This document shows positions 23,868 to 30,781 of a DNA stretch of 44,953 nt, in pieces. The notes under the pieces are model-generated. The model was given only the letters and a program-made list of their open reading frames with translations. It did not search any database and was not told the DNA's origin. The translations under genes and the position numbers were made by a program. Origin of the DNA: JAICWP01 sp035278025 (GTDB lineage: Bacteria > Acidobacteriota > Terriglobia > Terriglobales > Acidobacteriaceae); contig DATEJK010000113.1 in NCBI GenBank assembly GCA_035278025.1, forward strand, positions 1-44,953, given 5' to 3'. How positions within the stretch are numbered: the stretch's first letter is position 1; every line of letters starts with the position of its first letter.

Positions 23868-25100
23868 TTACCTCCTGATTTCAACGCGCTGGCCGTCGCG
23901 CAGGCCATCCAAGCCGCTCACCACCACCTGGTCGCCCGCGGCGAGGCCGGCGGTAATTTCCGTGTCGCTGCCGCGCGTTTCGCCCACGCCAACAGCGCGG
24001 CGTTCGACGTGGCCGTCGCGATAGAGATACACCACCTGGCTGCCGTTCTCGCTGCGCACGGCGTTTTGCGGCACCAAAGCCTTCACACCCTCGGACTTGG
24101 CGGCCCTGCCCTCGTTGCCCAGAAACGTGACCTTCACCCCCATATCGGGCAGAATGCGCGGGTCCAGCTGGTCGAAGGCGATGCGCACTTTGACCGTAGC
24201 TTTCTGCCGGTCGGCGGTGGGGATGATGGTGCGCACTTTGGAGGGAATGTTCCAGTTGGGATAGGCATCGAGCACGGATGTAACCGGCATTCCCGGCCGC
24301 ACACGGGCGATATAAGACTCGTTGACATCCACTTCGACTTCCAGCGATTTCATGTCCACAATGGTGGCAATGCCGGTGCGGGTGAAGCCGCCGCCGGCGG
24401 AATTGGGCGAAACCATTTCGCCCACTTGCGCGTCCTTGGAAACCACAATGCCGGCGAAGGGGGCACGCACGGTGCAGTTGTCCAGATCCTGCTGGGCGAC
24501 GCGAATCCTGGCGTCGGAAGCCTGCACCTGTTCGCTGGTCAGGGCGATTCTGGCGCGCAGGCTGTCGGCGGCGGTGCGCGCGTTATCCAGTGCCTGTGGG
24601 CTGCTGACGCCCTGTCTGGTCAATTGCTGGGTGCGGCGCAGTTCGGTTTCCGCATTGGCCAGCTGCACTTGCAGGTCCTGCAGCCCGGCGGCGGTGGCAT
24701 CCCGGTCGGCTTTGGCGGAGTTCAGGCGGACGCGGTAATCGGAGTCGTCGAGCAGGGCCAGGATCTGGCCGGCCTGCACATGCATGCCTTCGTCGGCATA
24801 CATCTGGGTGACGCGGGCCGTGATTTTGGCGGCGACGGTGGCCCGCCGCCTCGGCGTAACATAGCCGCTGGCGTTAAGCAGAGCCACCTGCCCGCCACTG
24901 CTGGCGGCCTGCGCCGCTGCCACCTCGACTACGGGAGTTCTGCCGCGGACTGCGTATACCCCGGCCGAGACCAGGAAAAGCAGGCCCAGCGCCGCCGCCA
25001 GCCATCGCACCCATTTTGGCCCGCGGTGCTGACGGCGGGAGCCTTCGTCAATTCTCAATGCCGACAGGTCGGGGGCTGTCGAGCCCGTGCGTACTGCCAT
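23868..25100 (-). CDS. HlyD/MacA-type periplasmic adaptor
   Basis: A 410-residue membrane-fusion protein: cytoplasmic N-terminus, one transmembrane helix (about 30-50), lipoyl half-motif (ASGYVTPRRRATVAAKITARV ... DEGMHVQAGQILALLDD), a coiled-coil hairpin (about 120-200), the second lipoyl half (APFAGIVVSKDAQVGEMVSP), a beta-barrel and a membrane-proximal domain ending in GDQVVVSGLDGLRDGQRVEIR. The operon order adaptor, ATPase, permease, permease resembles DevBCA and MacAB exporters. GAGCGAGG lies just before the ATG. No TolC-like outer-membrane factor is nearby, so the exit duct is encoded elsewhere if it exists. Confidence 0.92.
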   Translation of the reverse strand: MAVRTGSTAPDLSALRIDEGSRRQHRGPKWVRWLAAALGLLFLVSAGVYAVRGRTPVVEVAAAQAASSGGQVALLNASGYVTPRRRATVAAKITARVTQMYADEGMHVQAGQILALLDDSDYRVRLNSAKADRDATAAGLQDLQVQLANAETELRRTQQLTRQGVSSPQALDNARTAADSLRARIALTSEQVQASDARIRVAQQDLDNCTVRAPFAGIVVSKDAQVGEMVSPNSAGGGFTRTGIATIVDMKSLEVEVDVNESYIARVRPGMPVTSVLDAYPNWNIPSKVRTIIPTADRQKATVKVRIAFDQLDPRILPDMGVKVTFLGNEGRAAKSEGVKALVPQNAVRSENGSQVVYLYRDGHVERRAVGVGETRGSDTEITAGLAAGDQVVVSGLDGLRDGQRVEIRR

Positions 25101-25133
25101 CCTCGCTCGCCTCGTTTACGTTTGCAGAGCCCC

Positions 25134-25153
25134 GGCCGGCTAGCAAACCGGCC
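25134..25153. repeat. GC-rich hairpin in divergent spacer
   Basis: GGCCGG (25134-25139) and CCGGCC (25148-25153) form 6-base arms around an 8-base loop, 33 bases upstream of the adaptor start and followed on the plus strand by TTTA. It lies in the 5' region of the minus-strand exporter operon. Function unknown; it could be an operator or mRNA leader hairpin. Confidence 0.3.
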
Positions 25154-25321
25154 TTTACCGCCGTTCATTGGACCTACGTCCGGCAACAGCGAAAGTTGCA
25201 CTCCATTTTATGAGTATTCCCGCCTTTGGTATAGGCTTGAGAACCTGCTACACAGAGGCCAGATGTAAAATTTTTCGTATACCGTAAAGCCGGGCGTTGG
25301 GCGGAGCCATAAGACAAGCGA

Positions 25322-25327
25322 TATACT
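25322..25327 (+). promoter_or_regulatory. -10-like box just before the zinc-ribbon gene
   Basis: TATACT ends 7 bases before the ATG at 25335. A weak TTGGGC (25297-25302) is 19 bases further upstream. There is no Shine-Dalgarno sequence, so a leaderless mRNA is plausible, as for the gene at 896. Confidence 0.3.
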
Positions 25328-25334
25328 GCCAGTT

Positions 25335-25511
25335 ATGGGCGCGGTGAGTGAGAAAGTGGACGTCTTGTGCCCGCATTGTGGCGGCACTTTTTCCGCATTT
25401 CTGAAACAAATGGCCACGCACAACCAGAAAATTGTGTGTCCCAAGTGCGGCCAGGAGCAGGATTGCAGCCCGGCTGATGCGCGCAAGGGCCCGGCTACGC
25501 GGAAGCCGTAG
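25335..25511 (+). CDS. 58-residue zinc-ribbon protein
   Basis: A short frame from ATG 25335 to TAG 25511. The product has two CxxC knuckles: CPHCGG at residues 12-17 and CPKCGQ at 35-40, 19 residues apart between the inner cysteines, plus an extra Cys at 43. This is a classical zinc-ribbon spacing. The tail is basic (ARKGPATRKP). Likely a cytoplasmic structural or nucleic-acid-binding zinc ribbon; target unknown. It sits in the divergent gap between the exporter operon and the sulfatase-like operon, 75 bases ahead of the latter. Coding is supported by the motif and codon regularity. Confidence 0.7.
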   Translation: MGAVSEKVDVLCPHCGGTFSAFLKQMATHNQKIVCPKCGQEQDCSPADARKGPATRKP

Positions 25512-25531
25512 CCGATGTCAGGCCCCGCCCT

Positions 25532-25559
25532 TTGCACCGCCTGCAGGCTTTGATATCCT
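25532..25559 (+). promoter_or_regulatory. Candidate promoter of the sulfatase-like operon
   Basis: TTGCAC (25532-25537) and TATCCT (25554-25559) are 16 bases apart. Transcription would start around 25566, leaving a leader of about 20 bases before the GTG at 25587. Read by eye. Confidence 0.35.
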
Positions 25560-25586
25560 GCCCATATTCTCTACCCGGTTACAGGT

Positions 25587-27548
25587 GTGTCCCACGCGCT
25601 CCGCTTGTCCGCTTTCTGCCTGATTTTTGCCGCGCTGGCGGCGGCCGCGCCCAAATCTCACGAGGCCGCGCCCGGCAACCTGCTGCTGGTCACCATTGAC
25701 ACCCTGCGCCCTGACCACCTGGGCTGCTATGGCGACCGCCAGGCGCGCACCCCTAACATAGATGCCCTGGCTGCCGACGGCACCCGCTTCGAACACGCCT
25801 ATACCCCGGTGCCTATCACCCTGCCCTCGCACACGGTGATGATGACCGGCACCTACCCCATGTACAGCGGCATTCACGATTTCAGCGGCAATCGCCTGAA
25901 CCCGCAACAGCCGACTCTGGCCTCTATTTTGCGCCAACAGGGGTACGCCACGGGCGCCGTGCTCGGCTCCGCCGTGCTCGACCACCGCTTCGGGCTTAAC
26001 CAGGGGTTCGATTTCTATTACGACCACTTCGATTTCAACCGCCTGGAAGATGCCAACCTCGACCTGATGAAGCGCCCCGGCAATGTGGTGGTGGATCAGG
26101 CGCTGCAGTGGCTGGCAGCCAACCACAGCAAGCCATTCTTTCTCTGGGTGCACCTGTACGATCCACACACGCCCTACCAGCCGCCGCCACCCTTCGACCG
26201 CGAGTACCAGGGCCGCCCCTACGACGGGGAAATCGCCTTTGCCGACCAGCAACTGGGGCGCCTCCTCAGTTTTCTAAAACAAAAACACCTGTACGGGCGC
26301 ACCCTGATCGTGCTCACCGGCGACCACGGCGAATCCCTGGGCGAGCATGGCGAAAAGACGCACGGCTTTTTCATCTACAACACGACGCTGCATATTCCGT
26401 TCATCGTCAAGCTGCCCGCCGGGGAACATCATGAGGCAACGGTGGCGCAGCCGGCCAGCACCCTAAACCTGCTGCCCACCGTGCTCGACAGGTTGAAGAT
26501 TTCCCCTCCCCCCGACGCCCAGGGCGCCAGCCTGCTGCCGGCGATTCTCGGAAAGCCTCATCCGGGCGGCGCTTCGACGCAACTCTACTCGGAGTCCTTC
26601 CTTCCCCTGCTGCATTTTGACTGGAGCGACTTGCGCGGCATCCAGGTGGGCAAATACCACTTCATTGACGTTCCAAAGCCGGAACTCTACGACATAGCCG
26701 ACGACCCCGGCGAACTGCACAACCTCTATGCCCGGAAGCCGGCCATCGCCCAGGAATTGAAAGCCCAGCTGGATGCCATGGAGAAAAAGTACACCGCCGG
26801 CGCCCAGCAGTCGCAGTCCGTCCCTCTCGACCCGGTGCTGATGGAACGGCTCAAGTCACTGGGGTATGCCGGATTTTCCGGCGGGCACCCCGCCAAGCCC
26901 GGCGATAAACGCCAACTGGCCGATCCCAAAGACCGGATCGCCATGTTTGAACTGGTTTCCGAAGCGGTGGACGACAGCCAGCACGGCCGCTACGACCAAT
27001 CCACCGCCAAGCTGATCCAGGCGCTCAAAACCGAAGATACCTGCGTGCCCGTGCATTATCTGCTCGGCCTGGATTACTACCGCATGCAGAATTACGCGGA
27101 TTCCATCGCCGAATTTCGGCGCGTTCTCCAGCTCAGCCCCGATTACACTCTGGTTTATTTTTACCTCGGCTTGGCCTACGCCCGGGCCGCCGACTATCCC
27201 AACAGCATTGACTACCTGCAGCGTACCCTGCAGGCGGACGGGACCAATTTTTCCGCCGCTTTCAATCTCGGCGCCGTGTATCTGAAAACCGGCAACGTAG
27301 ACCGGGCTGCCACTGCCTTCCGCCAGGCGATTCAGATTTATCCCGGCTACCAACCCGCCCATCTGGCTCTCGGCGAGGTTCTGCTCTACCAGGGTAGAGT
27401 GGACGATGCGGTTGCGGAGCTGCGCCAGGCCGTGCAAATCTCGCCCAACGACCCCGCCCCTCACGCCGCCCTGGCCAAGGCCTTGGAAGCTGCAGGACGG
27501 CACGCCGAGGCGATGGAAGAAATGAAGCGCGCGGCCGCGGCCAGATAA
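25587..27548 (+). CDS. Secreted sulfatase-like (alkaline phosphatase superfamily) / TPR fusion 1
   Basis: A 653-residue protein with a signal peptide (about 1-21). Residues 31-390 are an alkaline-phosphatase-superfamily sulfatase domain: metal Asp38 (VTIDTLRPDHLGCYG), Asp246-His247 (TGDHGES) and the EHGEKTHGFF block with His254 and His259. At the nucleophile site it reads T78-L-P-S-H, where true sulfatases have C/S-x-P-x-R. Thr is the nucleophile of phosphodiesterase and phosphotransferase members, so a formylglycine sulfatase is unlikely. After a linker with LKSLGYAGF and DPKDRI come about five TPRs (from about 487 to the end). The GTG start has a weak site. The next gene overlaps it (TAATG), so both are cotranslated. 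Likely periplasmic; substrate unknown. Confidence 0.88.
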   Translation: MSHALRLSAFCLIFAALAAAAPKSHEAAPGNLLLVTIDTLRPDHLGCYGDRQARTPNIDALAADGTRFEHAYTPVPITLPSHTVMMTGTYPMYSGIHDFSGNRLNPQQPTLASILRQQGYATGAVLGSAVLDHRFGLNQGFDFYYDHFDFNRLEDANLDLMKRPGNVVVDQALQWLAANHSKPFFLWVHLYDPHTPYQPPPPFDREYQGRPYDGEIAFADQQLGRLLSFLKQKHLYGRTLIVLTGDHGESLGEHGEKTHGFFIYNTTLHIPFIVKLPAGEHHEATVAQPASTLNLLPTVLDRLKISPPPDAQGASLLPAILGKPHPGGASTQLYSESFLPLLHFDWSDLRGIQVGKYHFIDVPKPELYDIADDPGELHNLYARKPAIAQELKAQLDAMEKKYTAGAQQSQSVPLDPVLMERLKSLGYAGFSGGHPAKPGDKRQLADPKDRIAMFELVSEAVDDSQHGRYDQSTAKLIQALKTEDTCVPVHYLLGLDYYRMQNYADSIAEFRRVLQLSPDYTLVYFYLGLAYARAADYPNSIDYLQRTLQADGTNFSAAFNLGAVYLKTGNVDRAATAFRQAIQIYPGYQPAHLALGEVLLYQGRVDDAVAELRQAVQISPNDPAPHAALAKALEAAGRHAEAMEEMKRAAAAR

Positions 27549-29653
27549 TGGGGTTTCTTATGACACCTAAGCAGAATCTGTTCCGCTGCACTACCCTTGT
27601 TGGCCTGATGTGCGTAGCGATGGCGGAGGCGACCCATGCAGCGCCCGCCCCCACTCGTGCCTTGCGATCCCACCCCAACGTGCTGCTGGTCACCATTGAC
27701 ACGGTACGGGCGGACCACCTCGGATGCTACGGCGCAACGAGCGTGAAAACGCCCACCATCGATGCGCTGGCGCGGGACGGAATCGTATTCGATCGCGCCC
27801 TGTCCCAAGTGCCGCTGACGTGGCCATCGCATGCAGCCATTCTGACCGGGACTTATCCGTTTCATAATGGGGTAGAGGACTTCAGCGGTCAGCCTCTCGC
27901 CGCGAGTTTCCGCACCCTGGCACAGGCGTTTTCCAGCAACGGATATGCAACGGCGGCGGTGATCAGTTCATTCGTGCTGAACCGGAGTTGGGGACTGGCG
28001 CGCGGGTTTGGGGTTTATGACGATGCGTTTGCCGGCGACTTATTTCTGGAGACGGGCGTGGGATTGGTGGAACGCAAGGCGGGAGAAAGCCTTGATCGCA
28101 CCCTGAAATGGCTAAAGCACCGCCCGGTCAAGCCTTTCTTCTTTTGGCTGCACCTGTACGATCCCCACAGCCCCTACGCGCCGCCGGAGCCGTTCCGCTC
28201 GGAATATCGCAGCCACCCGTACGACGGGGAGATCGCCTATGCCGACTCGCAATTGGGGCGACTCATCGCCTGGCTGAAACAGGCGCGCCTTTACGACCAC
28301 ACGATCATCGTGGTGGTCGGCGACCACGGCGAGTCGCTGGGAGAGCACGGCGAAAGGGAGCATGGATTTTTCATCTATAACGCCACCCTGCATGTACCCC
28401 TGGTCATCAAACCCGCGGGCAGCGAGGCACGCGCGGAGCACGTGCAGCAAGTGGTAGAGATCACTGCGATCGCGCCCACCTTGCTCAAACTGGCGGGACT
28501 CCGGGACCGCATCTCCGCCCAGTTCGATACCGCCTCGCTGGTTCCGAAACCGAAGCCGCAGCCGGCTTTTAGCGAAACGTCTTACCCCTTCAGCTCTTTT
28601 GGGTGGAGTCCCCTGCGCAGCATGGAGATCGGTGACTATCATTACATCGAGGCGCCCCGCCCCGAACTGTACAACGTTCGCACCGATCCCGGGGAAGTCC
28701 ATAACATCATCGCCGAGCAGCCGGCGACAGCCGCCGTACTGAAGGAGAAGCTCAAGGAGCGGGCAGCGCAAACCGGGGCGATCCATCCGGAAAAGGGCGC
28801 AGCAGCCGATGAAGAGGTGACGGAGAAACTGCGCGCACTCGGATACTTTGCTTATCATTCGCCGGTGCCCGCTTCCGTGCTGGACAAACCGCTGTCCGAT
28901 CCGAAAGACAAGATCGGCGAACTGGAAACTATCCTGCAGGCTTCGGATGCTTTCCGGGCCGGTAATTTTGACGAGGGAAAGCGACTTCTACAGCCCGTGC
29001 AGGAGCAAGATCCCAGCCTGTACGTAGTTCCATACATGATAGGCGAAGAGGCGCTCGACCGAAAAGACTGGACGGAAGCCGTCGCGCAGCTGGAAAAGTC
29101 GCTGCAACTGAATCCCGAGTTCGACCAGGCGATGACGGCCGTGGGTCGCGCCTTGCACCACCTGGGACGCGACGCGGAGGCGGAAAAGTGGGTACGAAAG
29201 GCATTGGCGCAGAATCCGCGCAACTTCCGCGCCTGGTTCGAGCTGGGATGGATCCAGGCGGCCGAGCAGCCCAATGAAGCATTAAAGTCGCAGCGCAAGG
29301 CGCTGGAAATCCAGCCTAACTTTGCCCTGGCATTGCGGGAACTGGGGATGCTGGAATTCGAAGCGAAGGCCTACGGCGAGGCGTCGCGGCATCTGCAGCA
29401 AGCCGCCGACCTGGGACTCTCAGGGGCGTACATGTTCAACTATTTAGGAATCGCCTACAGCCGTGTTGGGCAGCTTAAGAGAGCGGTGAACAGTTACCAG
29501 AAAGCCCTGCACGAAGATCCCCAGATGGCGGAAGCCCATCTCAACCTTGGATTCGCGTATGAGCGGCTGCAACAGCCGCGGCGGGCGGCCGAGCAGTATC
29601 AGCTCGCCTGCCGCATGGACGCCAATCTCTGTCGGCTGATCCGGCAACACTAA
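27548..29653 (+). CDS. Secreted sulfatase-like / TPR fusion 2
   Basis: A 701-residue paralogue of the preceding protein. Signal peptide at about 10-32. The catalytic domain has metal Asp51 (VTIDTVRADHLGCYG), T91-W-P-S-H at the nucleophile position, and GDHGESLGEHGEREHGFFIYN. The linker carries LRALGYFAY and DPKDKI, the same junction as in paralogue 1, followed by about six TPRs. The start shares a base with the upstream stop (TAATG), so translation is coupled; a second ATG four codons later is possible. The upstream partner and this one probably act on the same or related substrates. Ends 18 bases from the convergent TPR gene. Confidence 0.88.
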   Translation: MGFLMTPKQNLFRCTTLVGLMCVAMAEATHAAPAPTRALRSHPNVLLVTIDTVRADHLGCYGATSVKTPTIDALARDGIVFDRALSQVPLTWPSHAAILTGTYPFHNGVEDFSGQPLAASFRTLAQAFSSNGYATAAVISSFVLNRSWGLARGFGVYDDAFAGDLFLETGVGLVERKAGESLDRTLKWLKHRPVKPFFFWLHLYDPHSPYAPPEPFRSEYRSHPYDGEIAYADSQLGRLIAWLKQARLYDHTIIVVVGDHGESLGEHGEREHGFFIYNATLHVPLVIKPAGSEARAEHVQQVVEITAIAPTLLKLAGLRDRISAQFDTASLVPKPKPQPAFSETSYPFSSFGWSPLRSMEIGDYHYIEAPRPELYNVRTDPGEVHNIIAEQPATAAVLKEKLKERAAQTGAIHPEKGAAADEEVTEKLRALGYFAYHSPVPASVLDKPLSDPKDKIGELETILQASDAFRAGNFDEGKRLLQPVQEQDPSLYVVPYMIGEEALDRKDWTEAVAQLEKSLQLNPEFDQAMTAVGRALHHLGRDAEAEKWVRKALAQNPRNFRAWFELGWIQAAEQPNEALKSQRKALEIQPNFALALRELGMLEFEAKAYGEASRHLQQAADLGLSGAYMFNYLGIAYSRVGQLKRAVNSYQKALHEDPQMAEAHLNLGFAYERLQQPRRAAEQYQLACRMDANLCRLIRQH

Positions 29654-29671
29654 TCAGGAAAGCAACTGCCT

Positions 29672-30661
29672 TTATTTTCGGGAATCCTTGCTGGTGTCGG
29701 CCTCCAGCTTACGGAGAACCTCGCGCACTTTGGGAGCGAGAGGATCCTTGGGAGCCACCTGCAGGAATTTGTGCAACTCGGCAATCGCATCGCTGCTACG
29801 GCCCTCCTGCAGGTAGATGTTTACCAGTTCCAAGTGGGGCCGCTGCATCTTCGGATCCAGTTCGAGGGCACGCTGCAAAGCGGTTTCCGCTGCGGCGCGT
29901 CGGCCGGTGCGCTCCAGAACTGTGCCCTGGAGGAAGAAACCGAAGGCGGAGTCGGCATCGAGACGAAAACCTTGCTGCAGGTAATGGCCGGCCTGGCCCA
30001 GATTGCTGGTAAGCAGCATAAGGTTGGCCATATTGAAGTAGGCGCCACCATAGGAGGGATCGAGGCGAATAGCCTCGGCAAGCTCTTTCTGGGCGTCGGC
30101 GAAGTCGGACTTGCTCAGGTAGGCAGCGCCCAGGCTGTTGTGGGCCGGGGCGAAATTGGGAGCGATCTTGATGGCGTTCTTAAAATGGTGAATCGCGTCC
30201 TCGGTCTTGCCCGCGGCTGTTTTTTCGACGCCGCGCTCGAATTCCTTTAGCGCGCGCTTGGGATATGCCTTCAAGTCCTGGGTGCTGACGACGGACGGTC
30301 CGGAGCTCGTAACGGAAGCAACACGCAGCGGCGAGAGGGTGATTTGCAGGATGTACATCGGCTGGATGTCAGGCCTGAGTTCCACCCTTTCATCCACCGG
30401 CTGATAGCGATCGTCGTTGATGACGACGTGGTACACGTTTGCATACACGGCGTTGAAGGAGAAACGACCCTCCCCATCGGTATAGGTGGTTTCAATCGTC
30501 GCGCTGCGTGCCTGCAGACTGACGAGAAGCGGCTCAGGAAAATCGCCGCGGGCAACGCGAACGACGCCCACAATGGAACCGATCTCCTGGCACCAGGCAA
30601 GGGGAGCCAGGATGACGAACAAGGCCAGCGTCGTATTTCGGATTAAAGACCGGCATCGCAT
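29672..30661 (-). CDS. Secreted regulatory-like plus TPR protein (paralogous architecture)
   Basis: From ATG 30661 the product is 329 residues: signal peptide (IRNTTLALFVILAPLAWCQ), an N-terminal beta-sandwich of carboxypeptidase-regulatory type (IVGVVRVARGDFPEP ... TYTDGEGRFSFNAVYANVYHVVIND), and five TPR-like units from about 160 (TEDAIHHFKNAIKIAPNF, SDFADAQKELAEAIRLDPSY and so on). The same layout occurs at 18240-19436. It lies downstream of the TonB receptor on the same strand, but a terminator separates them (30729-30767), so it may have its own promoter. A surface or periplasmic scaffold for the sulfatase-like and receptor proteins is a reasonable guess. Confidence 0.82.
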   Translation of the reverse strand: MRCRSLIRNTTLALFVILAPLAWCQEIGSIVGVVRVARGDFPEPLLVSLQARSATIETTYTDGEGRFSFNAVYANVYHVVINDDRYQPVDERVELRPDIQPMYILQITLSPLRVASVTSSGPSVVSTQDLKAYPKRALKEFERGVEKTAAGKTEDAIHHFKNAIKIAPNFAPAHNSLGAAYLSKSDFADAQKELAEAIRLDPSYGGAYFNMANLMLLTSNLGQAGHYLQQGFRLDADSAFGFFLQGTVLERTGRRAAAETALQRALELDPKMQRPHLELVNIYLQEGRSSDAIAELHKFLQVAPKDPLAPKVREVLRKLEADTSKDSRK

Positions 30662-30728
30662 GGGGGCACCAAAGCTAACTCCCCGGTATGGACAGAAACC
30701 GCGGAAACTTACCTCATTGCGGGCCACG

Positions 30729-30767
30729 GGGAAAGAAAAAAGGGCTTACCCCTTTCGAGGTAAGCCC
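30729..30767 (-). terminator. Rho-independent terminator of the TonB receptor gene
   Basis: GGGCTTACC (30742-30750) and GGTAAGCCC (30759-30767) are perfect 9-base arms with an 8-base loop. On the minus strand the hairpin is followed by CTTTTTTC. It starts 15 bases past the receptor stop codon. This is the clearest terminator in the window. Confidence 0.9.
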
Positions 30768-30781
30768 GATCAAGCCCAGAT

